This document shows positions 27,164-36,652 of a stretch of 64,000 nucleotides of DNA, piece after piece. Origin of the DNA: Rhodospirillaceae bacterium (GTDB taxonomy: Bacteria > Pseudomonadota > Alphaproteobacteria > Rhodospirillales > Magnetospirillaceae); the NCBI GenBank assembly GCA_030151865.1, contig JASLCK010000007.1:1-64000 (forward strand), given 5' to 3'. The translations under genes and the position numbers were made by a program. Positions within the stretch are counted from its first letter, which is position 1. Every line of letters starts with the position of its first letter. The notes below the pieces were generated by a model. The model saw nothing but the letters and a program-made list of their open reading frames with translations. It was not told where the DNA came from and did no database searches.

Positions 27164-27634
27164 ATGAACGTCGAGTTGCATCTGTCGAACATCAACGAAC
27201 TGAGCAAACGCCGGTTCCAGCGCGTCCATATGTCGGTTCCCGTCACCATCGGCGACAAGACCATGCGGACCATCGACTGGTCTGTGGGCGGCGTGCGCCT
27301 GCCCCATATCTTTCCTGGGCTTGATCCCTGGCAGGGTGAGGCCGACATCAGCATCCCGGCGGAAGATCTGCTGTTTACCCTGCACCTGACCATCGAGCAT
27401 GTGCACGCCAATCTGGAACACGGTTATGCCGGATACCGCTTTGTCGATCCGACCGAAGAACAGCACGATTTGTTGCGCGCCCTGGTGATCGCCGTGGTCA
27501 CCGATGGCTGTTTCGAGCTGGACAGCGTGCTGCAAGCCCCCTTTGCCAAGACCGCCCTGGCCAAAGCGCGGCGCGACGGACAAAGCATCCACCCCCACGA
27601 AGGCTTTGCCATTACCAAACGCGCTCAGGGGTAA
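27164..27634 (+). CDS. PilZ-domain c-di-GMP-binding protein
   Basis: This 156-residue protein has a PilZ signature: RRFQRV (an R-x3-R, residues 16-21) followed about 20 residues later by DWSVGG (D-x-S-x2-G), the residues that grip c-di-GMP. The C-terminal ~60 residues are helical and not a recognised domain. No partner gene is adjacent. It probably acts downstream of diguanylate cyclases such as the one at 31426-33120; the target process is unknown. Confidence 0.8.
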   Translation: MNVELHLSNINELSKRRFQRVHMSVPVTIGDKTMRTIDWSVGGVRLPHIFPGLDPWQGEADISIPAEDLLFTLHLTIEHVHANLEHGYAGYRFVDPTEEQHDLLRALVIAVVTDGCFELDSVLQAPFAKTALAKARRDGQSIHPHEGFAITKRAQG

Positions 27635-27636
27635 GC

Positions 27637-28215
27637 TCAGGACCCCAGACCAATCCCCGACAGGCTGTCGGCACCGGCGTCGATCAGCACCCCCAACAGG
27701 AAATCGATGATCACCAAGGCGGTCGCGGTGATGCTTTCCACCGCCAGACCAATGCGGGCGATGAAAAAGCTGTAAGCGAGAAACACGATGTGCAACAGCA
27801 CCCACAACGCCATCAAGACTTCCTGCGGGGCGCCCAGACTGGTCAACAGCAAAAGCGGCGGCCACAGCACCAACTGCACCAGTTGGAACCAGTTATAGGT
27901 GGCGATGTAGAGGCAATAGCGTTCGGTCCGGTGAAATAGGACCACCACCGGGATCATCAGCAGCGGATAGGACAGCCAGCCGACCACATAGGCCGCCCCC
28001 TGCACCCCGGCGAACTGCCACCAATCGGTGATTTTGTCGGGCGGCAACTGGTAAGCCAGCATCAGCCCCCAAAACGGCAGCAGGATCAGCGCGGCCCAAA
28101 AGGAATTCAGGCACCCGCGCCGGGTCGGATCGAAAAACAGGAAGCCTTCGGGACGAAATCTCAACAGATAACGGATCCCGGTAAAAGCGGCCTGAAGTTC
28201 GCGCCGGTTCAGCAT
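27637..28215 (-). CDS. Membrane protein of unknown function (192 residues, about five helices)
   Basis: Five hydrophobic segments can be seen (about 38-57, 72-93, 104-124, 130-152 and 160-180). The layout and the NxF-W pattern in YNWFQLVQL are reminiscent of the YIP1/DUF1282-type membrane proteins, but I cannot assign it firmly. The start overlaps the end of dapE by 7 nt, so it is translated as part of the dapD-dapE unit, though no lysine-pathway role is evident. Confidence 0.8.
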   Translation of the reverse strand: MLNRRELQAAFTGIRYLLRFRPEGFLFFDPTRRGCLNSFWAALILLPFWGLMLAYQLPPDKITDWWQFAGVQGAAYVVGWLSYPLLMIPVVVLFHRTERYCLYIATYNWFQLVQLVLWPPLLLLTSLGAPQEVLMALWVLLHIVFLAYSFFIARIGLAVESITATALVIIDFLLGVLIDAGADSLSGIGLGS

Positions 28216-29393
28216 GCCAGATAATCCTGCAAGATCCGCTGATAGATGTCGGTCAGCCCGAACAGATCGGCCACAGCAACCCGTTCATCGGCCTTATGCA
28301 TGCTTTGCCCGACCAACCCAAATTCCGCAACAGGACAATGGTAGCGGATGAAGCGGGCATCCGACGTTCCGCCCGAGGTCGAGGCTTCAGGCTGATGGCC
28401 GGTCACCGCCAAAGCGGCCCGGGCAATACTGTCGGACAGCTTGCCGGGCGGGGTCAGGAAGCTTTCGCCCGACACTTCCACCTCAAGCTCATATGCGCCG
28501 CCGATGGCGTCGAACTTGGCACGCAGCCAATCCTCGACGCTCTTGCCGGAATGCAGATCGTTAAAGCGGATGTTGAAACCGGCGCGCGCCTCGGCAGGGA
28601 TGACGTTGGTGGCGGGGTTGCCCACATCGATGGTGGTGATCGCCAGGGTCGAGGCCTGAAAATGTTCCGACCCCTGATCCAACGGTTCGCGGATCAGGCT
28701 TTGCAGCATGTCCATCAAACGGGGAATGGGATTGTCAGCCCGGTCGGGATAGGCCACATGACCTTGCGCCCCCAGCACCCGCAAGCGCCCGTTCAGGCTG
28801 CCGCGTCGGCCGATCTTCATCATCTCGCCCAGATAGCGGGGATTGGTGGGTTCGCCCACCAGACAGGCGTCGATGGTTTCGCCCTGCTGCTTCAGCCAAT
28901 CCAGCACGCGCACCGTGCCGTCCAGAGCACGGCCTTCCTCGTCACCGGTAATCAGCAGGCTGATGGAGCCTTTGAAAGCCGCCTGTTCAGCCAGAAAGCG
29001 CGCGGTGGCGGCGACAAAGGCGGCGACCGCCCCCTTCATGTCGGCAGCCCCCCGACCATAAAGATGATCGCCCACCACTTGGCCCGCAAAGGGATCGACG
29101 GTCCAGCCCTGACCGGGCGGCACCACATCGGTATGACCGGCGAAGCAGAAATTGGGGGATTGATCACCCAGACGGGCGTAAAGATTTTCGATCTGCGGAC
29201 GGCCCTGATCAGCCCCAAAGGCCAAACGCCGGCAGGTGAACCCCAGCGCGGTCAACGCCTCTTCCAGCACCGCCAGCGCGCCATCGTCGGCGGGAGTGAC
29301 ACTGGGACGGCGAATCAACGCCTGGGCCAGGGCGAGCGGATCGGTCAAAGCGGACGGATGGGACACGGGCACGACACTCGCAGCAAAAGACAT
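28209..29393 (-). CDS. dapE: Succinyl-diaminopimelate desuccinylase
   Basis: This 394-residue M20 metallopeptidase removes succinate from N-succinyl-LL-diaminopimelate in lysine and peptidoglycan-precursor synthesis. Metal and catalytic motifs are [11 protein letters not shown] (His, Asp), [20 protein letters not shown] (catalytic Glu pair), a Glu in CLVGEPTNP and the C-terminal His in [11 protein letters not shown] region. GGTSDARF is DapE-specific. It lies 57 nt after dapD on the same strand, with a strong hairpin between them. Confidence 0.96.
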   Translation of the reverse strand: MSFAASVVPVSHPSALTDPLALAQALIRRPSVTPADDGALAVLEEALTALGFTCRRLAFGADQGRPQIENLYARLGDQSPNFCFAGHTDVVPPGQGWTVDPFAGQVVGDHLYGRGAADMKGAVAAFVAATARFLAEQAAFKGSISLLITGDEEGRALDGTVRVLDWLKQQGETIDACLVGEPTNPRYLGEMMKIGRRGSLNGRLRVLGAQGHVAYPDRADNPIPRLMDMLQSLIREPLDQGSEHFQASTLAITTIDVGNPATNVIPAEARAGFNIRFNDLHSGKSVEDWLRAKFDAIGGAYELEVEVSGESFLTPPGKLSDSIARAALAVTGHQPEASTSGGTSDARFIRYHCPVAEFGLVGQSMHKADERVAVADLFGLTDIYQRILQDYLAC

Positions 29394-29406
29394 CCAAACA
29401 ACGATG

Positions 29407-29433
29407 CGCCGCCAGCCGGTCAGGCTGGCGGCG
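29407..29433 (-). terminator. Intercistronic hairpin between dapD and dapE
   Basis: A perfect 11-bp GC-rich inverted repeat (29407-29417 and 29423-29433) with a 5-nt loop. On the minus strand only a mixed T/G stretch follows, so it is more likely an attenuating or RNA-stabilising hairpin than a full terminator. Confidence 0.5.
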
Positions 29434-29450
29434 AACCGCCGACGCCGCGC

Positions 29451-30299
29451 TTAGTCGCGCAGCAACTCGTTGATCGACACCTTGCCACGGGTCCGCTCGT
29501 CAACGCGCTTGACGATGACGGCGCAATAGAGGCTGGGGCCGGGGGTGCCGTCCGGCAGGGGCTTGCCCGGCATGCTGCCCGACACCACCACCGAATAGGC
29601 GGGAACGCGACCGATGAAGACTTCGCCGGTGGCGCGGTCGATGATCTTGGTGGACGCACCCAGATAGACGCCCATGGACAACACCGCACCGGTTTCGACG
29701 ATCACGCCTTCGGCCACTTCGGCGCGCGCGCCGATGAAGCAGTTGTCTTCGATGATGACCGGACCGGCCTGCAGGGGTTCCAGCACGCCGCCGATGCCCG
29801 CACCGCCCGAGATATGCACGTTCTTGCCGATCTGGGCGCAGGACCCGACGGTGGCCCAGGTGTCAACCATGGTGCCTTCATCGACGAAAGCGCCCAGATT
29901 GACAAAGGACGGCATCAGGACAACACCCTTGGCGATGTGGGCCGAACGGCGCACCACGGCACCCGGAACGGCACGGAAACCGGCGGCCTTGAAGGTCTCG
30001 GCGGTCCAGCCTTCGAACTTGGTGGGAACCTTGTCGTACCAGACGCCGCCCTTGCCGGGGCCGCCCGCCATGATCTGGTTGTCGTTCAGACGGAACGACA
30101 GCAGCACGGCCTTTTTGGCCCACTGGTTGACCACCCAGCCGTTGGCGGTTTTCTGGGCGACACGTTCTTCGCCACTATCCAGGGCGTCCAGCGCCGCCTC
30201 CACCGCCTCGCGCACCAGACCTTGGGTCGCGGTGGTGACTTCGGCGCGGTTTTCCCAGGCTTCTTCGATACGGTCGATAATATGCTGGCTCAACGGCAT
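29451..30299 (-). CDS. dapD: Tetrahydrodipicolinate N-succinyltransferase
   Basis: This 282-residue left-handed beta-helix acyltransferase succinylates tetrahydrodipicolinate, the step before DapC and DapE. Hexapeptide-repeat features are visible in [35 protein letters not shown] and [20 protein letters not shown]. The ATG at 30299 gives [20 protein letters not shown], the expected N-terminus; an in-frame TTG at 30332 would add eleven residues. Confidence 0.96.
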   Translation of the reverse strand: MPLSQHIIDRIEEAWENRAEVTTATQGLVREAVEAALDALDSGEERVAQKTANGWVVNQWAKKAVLLSFRLNDNQIMAGGPGKGGVWYDKVPTKFEGWTAETFKAAGFRAVPGAVVRRSAHIAKGVVLMPSFVNLGAFVDEGTMVDTWATVGSCAQIGKNVHISGGAGIGGVLEPLQAGPVIIEDNCFIGARAEVAEGVIVETGAVLSMGVYLGASTKIIDRATGEVFIGRVPAYSVVVSGSMPGKPLPDGTPGPSLYCAVIVKRVDERTRGKVSINELLRD

Positions 30300-30425
30300 G
30301 GACTGCGTTCCGTCAGAAATAGTGAAAGACAACCCGGAACCATAGCTGCCCCGCTGATCCTGTCAAGGACAGGCGGGGCCGGATCGGCTCCGGTTTTCCC
30401 TTATTTTTCCCAAGGGAAAGCCCGC

Positions 30426-31163
30426 TCAGGCAAAATCGATGGCGTTCAGCCAACCCGCCAGATCGGTGGTGACATGATCGACATGGGACAGATCGGCGTC
30501 CCCCGCCTCACCCCAATGGGGATGGCCGTCTTCCTCCACCAGCACGGTGGTCATGCCGATGGCCGCTGCCGGAGCCAGATTGCGGGGAATATCTTCGAAC
30601 ATCGCCGCCAGATCGGGCGCGACGTCGTGACGCTTCAACAGCGCCGCATAAGCCTCGGCATTGGGCTTGGGCACATAATCGGCGGCCTGAATGTCGAAGA
30701 TGCCCTGAAAGTGCCGGGTGATCCCCAGCCGGTCCAGCACGCTGACGGCGTGATGTTCCGACCCGTTGGTGAAGATCAGCTTGCGCCCCGGCAGGCGGGT
30801 CAGTGCCCGATCCAGGGCAGGCGACGGCTGCAACACGCTGTGGTCGATGTCATGGACATAGGCCAGGAATTCCGCCGGTTCGATGCCATGCACCATCATC
30901 AGCCCGCGCAAGGTGGTGCCGTAGAGATGGTAATATTGCTTTTGCAGCTTGTAGGCGGCATCCAGATCCAGCCCCAGCGCTTCGGCGATGAACTGGCGCA
31001 TCCTGACATCGATCTGCGGGAACAGGCTGCACGAAGCCGGATAAAGGGTGTTGTCGAGATCGAACACCCAGCAATTCAGTTTCTTCAGCCGAACCAGCTG
31101 ATCGGCGGAAGCCGACAGGATTGAAGCGGTCGGAGCGGTGGGGACAGTCTGGCTTTGGGTCAT
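30426..31163 (-). CDS. HAD-family pyrimidine 5'-nucleotidase-like phosphatase
   Basis: This 245-residue HAD phosphatase has the nucleophile motif FDLDNTLYP (motif I), LIFTNGS (motif II) and FEDIPRNLAPA (motif III/IV). The FDLDNTLY...YHLYGTTLRGLM pattern is that of the SDT1/PHM8-type pyrimidine nucleotidase subfamily. It is upstream of dapD on the same strand, about 125 nt away. Substrate is inferred from the subfamily only. The GTG at 31169 is an alternative start. Confidence 0.88.
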   Translation of the reverse strand: MTQSQTVPTAPTASILSASADQLVRLKKLNCWVFDLDNTLYPASCSLFPQIDVRMRQFIAEALGLDLDAAYKLQKQYYHLYGTTLRGLMMVHGIEPAEFLAYVHDIDHSVLQPSPALDRALTRLPGRKLIFTNGSEHHAVSVLDRLGITRHFQGIFDIQAADYVPKPNAEAYAALLKRHDVAPDLAAMFEDIPRNLAPAAAIGMTTVLVEEDGHPHWGEAGDADLSHVDHVTTDLAGWLNAIDFA

Positions 31164-31284
31164 GATCACAGATAAGCCCTTCCGCCCCGAAACAACAAGA
31201 GCAGATCGGCAGTGGTCATGGTTTTATCACCTTGATGATCACCCGAAAGGCGAGAAATTCCCTGACCTTTCCCCGCGATCGCCA

Positions 31285-31337
31285 GCAATAATTGACAAAT
31301 CCGCCGAAAAACCAGCCACAACCGGCGGAATTATTGC
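31285..31337. repeat. Long imperfect inverted repeat upstream of the GGDEF gene
   Basis: Two paired segments are nested: GCAATAAT (31285-31292) with ATTATTGC (31330-31337), and TCCGCCG (31300-31306) with CGGCGGA (31323-31329). A 7-nt bulge lies on the left arm only. It lies about 90 nt before the diguanylate cyclase start and could be a leader structure or a protein-binding site. Confidence 0.6.
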
Positions 31338-31425
31338 AGTTTCATAGTTTTTCAATAGGCGGAAATAGACACCAGGGTTATGGTGATCAATAGGGAGGCT
31401 GGAAGTGTGACCGTTTGTCTCGGAT

Positions 31426-33120
31426 ATGGGCGGAATGACAGTTAAAAAGTTTCTTAGCGCAGTCGGTCTGTTGCAAGGCGGTCACGGCGCGGCCGTTACC
31501 TTGTCGGAAACGGCCCTGGCGACCTTCCCCGCCCCTGTTCTGCTGGCTACCCCATCGGGCCGCGTGTCCGCCGCCAATGGCGCGGCAGGCGCCTTGGCCG
31601 CTGCCGTCGCCGAAGGATCGGTGCCCGGCGTTGCCGCCTCGGTCTCCCGCGCCCTGACATCCAACCGTTCGCAGATCGAAGTGGTGATGGTGCCCGGTCC
31701 GGCCGGGGCCATGCTCTACGAATTGAACGTTCTGCCATTGCAAGACGGCAATGCGCTGGTGCTGGCCAAGGACGTCACCTTGGAAAGCAATCTGCGCTCC
31801 GCTTTGGTGGAATCGCGCCAGCGTTATAAGGATCTGGTGGAGATTTCCAGCGACTTCGCCTGGGAAGTCGGCCCTGAAGGAACCTTCGTCTTCGTCTCGC
31901 CCAAGGGCGCGCTGGGTCACTCGGCGGAACATCTGGTGGGCCATGCCCCGGCGGAATTCATCGTCGATCAACCCGGCGTCGATGGCCTGCTGCCGTTCCG
32001 CTCCGACCGCCCGGTGGAGGAGGCCGAAGTATGGATGCGCCGCGCCGATGGCCGGGTCGCCTGCCTGCTGGCGTCGTCCTCGCCGCTGCTGGACGGGGAA
32101 GGCCGTCCGCGCGGGGCGCGCGGGGTATGCCGAGACATCACCAAGGAACGCGAACGCGACGCTGCCCTGGCCCGCGCCAACAACCGCGAACGTCTGCTGA
32201 CCTATATCGTGCGCACCATCCGCGATGTGGTCGATCCCACCGATATGCTGAAGACCGCGGCGGAAGCCACCGCCCGCGCCCTGGGCGGCACCGGCTGCCA
32301 GATTTTCCGCTATCAGGACACCGGCTATGTGCCCGCCGCCGTGTTCGGCGAAGTGGGCGACCCCGCCCCGGTGATCAGCGCCTTTACCGCCGATGACCGG
32401 TTTGAAGGTCTGGTGGGCGGACGTCTGGCCCTGGGCGGCGTGACCCGGTATCGCCATGACGTCAACGGCGGCATTGTGGTCTGGCGCGACGGCGACGCCC
32501 TGCCCTGGGGTGACGATGAACGATTGCTGCTCGACGATGTCGGCAATCAGATCGGCATCGCCAACGAACAGATCGCCAATCACGAGCGCATTTTGACCTT
32601 GTCGCGCACCGACGGCCTGACCGGCCTGTTCAACCGCCGCGCCTTCTTTGAAGAGCTGTCACGCCGCTTCTCGCGGTTGGCGCGTGACCGTAAATCGGCG
32701 TCGCTGATCTATGTGGATTTGGACAATTTCAAGCTGGTCAACGACATCCACGGCCACAAGCGCGGCGACGAAGCCTTGCTGGCCGTGCGCGAGATTTTGC
32801 TGAAGCACACCCGCCCCATCGATCTGTTGGCCCGCCTGGGCGGCGATGAGTTCGCCGTCTGGCTGGAAGGCGCGGATGAGCGCATCGCCGTCGGACGCTG
32901 CCAGCAAATGCTGGACGCATCCAAGGCGCTGGCCCATTTCTCGGGCACGCCTGATCTGCCGCTGACCATGTCCTTAGGGGTGGCAGTACACGATCCGGCG
33001 ACGCCGGAAACCCTGAACGACTTGTTGGCCCGCGCCGACGAGGCCATGTATGCGGTCAAGCGTGACGGCAAGTGCGATTTCCGCCTGGCCGGCCCGTCGT
33101 CGCATCAGCAGGGAGAATAA
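31426..33120 (+). CDS. Diguanylate cyclase with PAS and GAF-like sensor domains
   Basis: In this 564-residue cytoplasmic protein a first PAS-like region covers about 30-120 and a canonical PAS with PAC follows at about 130-240. A GAF-like region spans about 255-390. The GGDEF domain starts near 400 with LSRTDGLTGLFNRRAFFEEL. The active site is intact (LARLGGDEFAVWL), and the inhibitory I-site RPID lies five residues before it, so product feedback is likely. No transmembrane segment is seen. The DUF2336 gene starts 3 nt after its stop, making a two-gene operon. Confidence 0.93.
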   Translation: MGGMTVKKFLSAVGLLQGGHGAAVTLSETALATFPAPVLLATPSGRVSAANGAAGALAAAVAEGSVPGVAASVSRALTSNRSQIEVVMVPGPAGAMLYELNVLPLQDGNALVLAKDVTLESNLRSALVESRQRYKDLVEISSDFAWEVGPEGTFVFVSPKGALGHSAEHLVGHAPAEFIVDQPGVDGLLPFRSDRPVEEAEVWMRRADGRVACLLASSSPLLDGEGRPRGARGVCRDITKERERDAALARANNRERLLTYIVRTIRDVVDPTDMLKTAAEATARALGGTGCQIFRYQDTGYVPAAVFGEVGDPAPVISAFTADDRFEGLVGGRLALGGVTRYRHDVNGGIVVWRDGDALPWGDDERLLLDDVGNQIGIANEQIANHERILTLSRTDGLTGLFNRRAFFEELSRRFSRLARDRKSASLIYVDLDNFKLVNDIHGHKRGDEALLAVREILLKHTRPIDLLARLGGDEFAVWLEGADERIAVGRCQQMLDASKALAHFSGTPDLPLTMSLGVAVHDPATPETLNDLLARADEAMYAVKRDGKCDFRLAGPSSHQQGE

Positions 33121-33123
33121 CGG

Positions 33124-34515
33124 ATGGCCGTCGGCCAAATCCTGGGAAAGTTGTTGGGCAGCCTGCGCGGCAAAAGCGATGCGGGCGACGGCTCGGTGCG
33201 CCTGTTGGGCAACAACAGCATTTCTTACGAGGAAGCCAAGGAACTGGCCCGCCACACCGACCCCGAAGTGCGCCGCGCCCTGGCGTCGCGCTCGGACGTG
33301 CGGCCTGAGATTCTTTACTATCTGGCCACCGATCCGTCCCCGGAAGTACGCCGGGAAATCGCCGCCAACCGCGCCACCCCGGCCCAGGCCGATCTGCGCC
33401 TGGCCGCCGATCTGGACCCCGAGGTGCGCACCGGTCTGGCGCAGAAGATTTCCCGTCTGGCCCCCGGCCTGTCGCCCGACGAACAGGACCGGCTGCGCCG
33501 CATGACCTATGAAGCGCTGGAGCTTCTGGCCCGCGATCAGATTACCCGTGTACGGCAAATCCTGGCGGAAACCTTAAAGGATGTCGCCAACGCTCCGCCC
33601 GCTTTGATCCGCTCGCTGGCCCATGACAGCGAGTTGATCGTCTCGGCCCCGGTGCTGGAATATTCGCCGGTGCTGACCGACGAGGATTTGCTGGAAATCA
33701 TCCAAAGTTGCCCGGTTGACGGGGCTTTGTCGGCGATTTCGCGGCGCGACGCCGTAGGCGGCGATGTTGCCGACGCCATCGCTCGGTCCGAGGATGTGTC
33801 CGCCATCGCGGTGTTGCTGGCCAATCCCAGCGCACAAATCCGCGAAGAAACCCTGGACATGCTGCTGGACCGCGCCCCCGATCAGGAAAGCTGGCACGGC
33901 CCCCTGGTGCGCCGCCCGCAATTGTCGGCCCGCGCCGCTACCCGGTTGGCCCGCTTTGTCGCCGACGCGCTGTTGCAGGTATTGGAAGACCGCGACGATC
34001 TGGACGAAGCCACCAAGGCCGCCGTTTCGGCGGTGGTGCGCCGCCGGGTCGAGGAAGGCGGGGCAGACATGGCCGATTTTCGGGGCGGTTTGCAGGAAGA
34101 CAAGCCTGCCGACCATCAGGAAAGCCCGATGGAAACGGCCAAACGGCTGTATCAGGCCGGACATCTGGAAGAACCGACGCTGATTTCCGCCCTGGGCGCG
34201 TCCGATGTGGATTTCGTCATTGCCTCGCTGTCGGTGCGGGCGGGCGTTTCGGTGGAACTGGTCAAGCGCATCGTCGCCACCCGCAGCGCCAAGGGCATGG
34301 TTACCCTGTGCTGGCAGGCTGGTCTGAGCATGGGCGCGGCGGTGCAGTTGCAAACCAAACTGAGCAAGATCGCCCCCGCCGATGTTCTACGCTCGCGTCC
34401 CGGCAGCTTGGCCTTCCCCCTGACGGCGGAAGAAATGAGCTGGCAGATGGAATTCTTCGCCGCCATGGCCGGAGAATTGAAGCCGCCCAGCCCCAACCGC
34501 AGCCTGCCACCGTAA
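33124..34515 (+). CDS. DUF2336 protein (HEAT-like helical repeats)
   Basis: This 463-residue all-helical protein has short repeats of the HEAT-like kind in its first 120 residues (HTDPEVRRALASR, ATDPSPEVRREIAANR, DLDPEVRTGLAQK), with the DUF2336 domain following. In other alphaproteobacteria DUF2336 proteins occur beside signalling genes, but their role is not established. It is translated directly after the diguanylate cyclase (3-nt gap), so it is a candidate partner or effector of that enzyme. It converges on the LysR gene with 5 nt between stops. Confidence 0.88.
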   Translation: MAVGQILGKLLGSLRGKSDAGDGSVRLLGNNSISYEEAKELARHTDPEVRRALASRSDVRPEILYYLATDPSPEVRREIAANRATPAQADLRLAADLDPEVRTGLAQKISRLAPGLSPDEQDRLRRMTYEALELLARDQITRVRQILAETLKDVANAPPALIRSLAHDSELIVSAPVLEYSPVLTDEDLLEIIQSCPVDGALSAISRRDAVGGDVADAIARSEDVSAIAVLLANPSAQIREETLDMLLDRAPDQESWHGPLVRRPQLSARAATRLARFVADALLQVLEDRDDLDEATKAAVSAVVRRRVEEGGADMADFRGGLQEDKPADHQESPMETAKRLYQAGHLEEPTLISALGASDVDFVIASLSVRAGVSVELVKRIVATRSAKGMVTLCWQAGLSMGAAVQLQTKLSKIAPADVLRSRPGSLAFPLTAEEMSWQMEFFAAMAGELKPPSPNRSLPP

Positions 34516-34520
34516 GGCGA

Positions 34521-35393
34521 TCAAAGCAGATCGGCGAAGGCCTGCGCCGCCCGGCTGAGTCCCCGCTCGCAATGTCGCACCAGGGAAAAGCGCCGCCCCG
34601 GCAGCACGCAGGCCGCAGCGCGCATGGTGCCCGCCGCCAAAGCGGGGCCAACCACCAGCATCGACAAAACCGACGCCCCCGCCCCGGCTTCCACGGCGGC
34701 ACGCACGGCTTCGTTGCTGGGCAGTTCCAAAACCACATCGACATCGGCCAGACTTAAGCCTCGGCTGGCCAGCAAATCCTGGGTGGCGACGCGGGTGCCC
34801 GACCCACTTTCCCGCAAGATCCACGGCAGACGACGCAAATCCTCGGCCTCCAGCGCCTGTTGGGCCGCCCATTGGTGATTGCCCGCCACCACCAGCGCCA
34901 GCCGATCATCGGCCACCGTGCGCGTGGTTAAGGCTGGGTTCGACACCGCCCCTTCGACAATCCCCAGATCGCAATCCCCCTGTTCGACCGCCTGACAGAC
35001 CTGGGCGGTGTTGGCGATGGACAGATCGATGGCGATGCCGGGATGTTGGTTATGAAAGGCATGTAAAAGCGGCGGCAGCCAATACGTCGCCACCGTCTGA
35101 CTGCCCGACAGCACCAGCCGCCCACGCTCCAAACCCGACAGTTCGGCCAGCACCTTTTCGGCATGACGGGCCGAACTGAGGACACGACGCGCCTCGTCCA
35201 GAAACTGCCGTCCTTCCGCCGTCAGTTCGACGCACCGCCCGATGCGGTGAAACAAGGCAACGTTCCAGCGCCCTTCCAACGCCGCCACGGCTGCCGAAAC
35301 CGCCGACTGGGTCAACCCCAACGCCTGAGCCGCCTGGGTGAAATGCAGCCGTTCCGCCACGGCGGCGAAGATGCGCAGTTGCTCCAAGGTCAT
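34521..35393 (-). CDS. LysR-family transcriptional regulator (YeiE-like), divergent from yeiH
   Basis: The protein has 290 residues. The N-terminal winged helix-turn-helix (FTQAAQALGLTQSAVSAAVA, residues ~18-37) is typical LysR, and the remainder is a periplasmic-binding-type effector domain. It is divergently transcribed from the YeiH-family transporter gene across a 120-nt intergenic region, as YeiE and YeiH are in enterobacteria. It most likely controls that gene and its own. The effector is not predictable here. Confidence 0.9.
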   Translation of the reverse strand: MTLEQLRIFAAVAERLHFTQAAQALGLTQSAVSAAVAALEGRWNVALFHRIGRCVELTAEGRQFLDEARRVLSSARHAEKVLAELSGLERGRLVLSGSQTVATYWLPPLLHAFHNQHPGIAIDLSIANTAQVCQAVEQGDCDLGIVEGAVSNPALTTRTVADDRLALVVAGNHQWAAQQALEAEDLRRLPWILRESGSGTRVATQDLLASRGLSLADVDVVLELPSNEAVRAAVEAGAGASVLSMLVVGPALAAGTMRAAACVLPGRRFSLVRHCERGLSRAAQAFADLL

Positions 35394-35422
35394 GACACGG
35401 CTCCGTCAATCAACAAATAAAA

Positions 35423-35436
35423 CTGATCAATATCAG
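35423..35436. promoter_or_regulatory. Dyad in the LysR/yeiH intergenic region
   Basis: CTGAT-N4-ATCAG, two 5-bp arms in perfect dyad symmetry, lies between the divergent starts. It could be the LysR operator; it also resembles an FNR/FixK box with both outer bases changed. Confidence 0.45.
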
Positions 35437-35514
35437 AATTATAATGAATTGGACAGATTGATGGTCAAAGTTTCACATTAGCCCCAGGTGAAACACAGAT
35501 ATTTCGAGATCATC

Positions 35515-36546
35515 ATGCCCGCGCAAGAAGACGTTCTGCCACAGACCCCCACCCTTCCCGTTTGGCTCGCCAAGGCCGCGCCGGGCGTGGCTCTGTCGCT
35601 GTCGCTGGCGGGTGCCGCTGTCCTGATGCGCCATCTGCCGGGGGTGTCCATCCTCAGCCCCTCCGCCCTGGCGATCCTGTTGGGCATCGGCCTGCGTCAA
35701 GTCACCGGGGCCCCCGCCTTCCTGCAACCGGGTTTGGCCCTGTCGGTGCGTGTGCTGCTGCGCTTGGCGGTGGTTCTGCTGGGCTTGCAGGTGACCTTGG
35801 GTCAGGTCGCCGCCCTGGGCTTCGGGGCTTTGGCCGCCGTCGCCGCCGGTCTGGTGGCCTGTTACAGCATCACCGTCTGGCTGGGCGGCAAGCTGGGGGT
35901 GGCCCCGCGCCTGACCCGCCTGATCGCCATCGGCACCGCTGTCTGCGGGGCCTCCGCCGTGGTGGCGGGCAATTCGGTGATCAAGGGCGAGGACGAGGAT
36001 GTCGGTTACGCCCTGGCCACCGTCACCCTGTTCGGCACCGTCGCCATGCTGGGCATGCCCTTGGCGGCGCTGGCCCTGGGCCTGGATCACGGCACCGCCG
36101 GGCTGTGGCTGGGCGCATCCATCCACGAAGTTGCCCAGGTCGTCGGCGCGGCCACCCAGTTGGACGTCCAGACCGTGCAGACCGCCACCGTCGCCAAAAT
36201 GGCCCGCGTGCTGATGCTGGCCCCGCTGGTGTTGACCCTGGCCGCCCTGGGCCGTGCCAAGAGCCACGGCGACAACAGCCCCAAGGCCAAGGTGCCGGTG
36301 CCGTGGTTCGTCTTCGGCTTCCTGGCTCTGGCCGCCATCGCCAGCCTGGGCGTGGTGCCTGCCGCCGCCACCCAGATGGCGGGTCAAACCTCGGCCTTCC
36401 TGCTGGCCACCGCGTTGGCGGCCATGGGTTTCGGCATGAACATCCGCGCTTTGCTGCTGAAAGGCGTGCGCCCCCTGATCCTGGCCATCGTCGCCTGGGG
36501 CATCATCAGCGGCGTCAGCCTGGGATTGCTGGTGACGGTCGGCTGA
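35515..36546 (+). CDS. YeiH/UPF0324-family membrane transporter-like protein
   Basis: This 343-residue protein has about ten hydrophobic helices. Family blocks include ILLGIGLRQV, LRLAVVLLGLQVTLGQV, GTAVCGASAVVAGNSVI, ASIHEVAQVVGA and PWFVFGFLALAAI. UPF0324/PSE proteins are putative anion or sulfonate/sulfite exporters; substrate here is inference. The ATG at 35515 is used; the GTG at 35488 is in frame and possible. It is followed by a terminator. Confidence 0.88.
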   Translation: MPAQEDVLPQTPTLPVWLAKAAPGVALSLSLAGAAVLMRHLPGVSILSPSALAILLGIGLRQVTGAPAFLQPGLALSVRVLLRLAVVLLGLQVTLGQVAALGFGALAAVAAGLVACYSITVWLGGKLGVAPRLTRLIAIGTAVCGASAVVAGNSVIKGEDEDVGYALATVTLFGTVAMLGMPLAALALGLDHGTAGLWLGASIHEVAQVVGAATQLDVQTVQTATVAKMARVLMLAPLVLTLAALGRAKSHGDNSPKAKVPVPWFVFGFLALAAIASLGVVPAAATQMAGQTSAFLLATALAAMGFGMNIRALLLKGVRPLILAIVAWGIISGVSLGLLVTVG

Positions 36547-36580
36547 CCCCCCCGTTGACGATCCACCTCCTTTCGCCGCA

Positions 36581-36612
36581 CCCCCGGGCATTGTCCCGGG
36601 GGTTTTCTTTTT
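36581..36612 (+). terminator. Rho-independent terminator after yeiH
   Basis: Stem CCCCCGGG / CCCGGGGG with loop CATTGT is followed by TTTTCTTTTT, 35 nt after the stop codon. It insulates the SRP RNA gene. Confidence 0.92.
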
Positions 36613-36652
36613 CCCGCTTGCCTTTTTGTCCCAGGCACCCGATATTCCGGGC

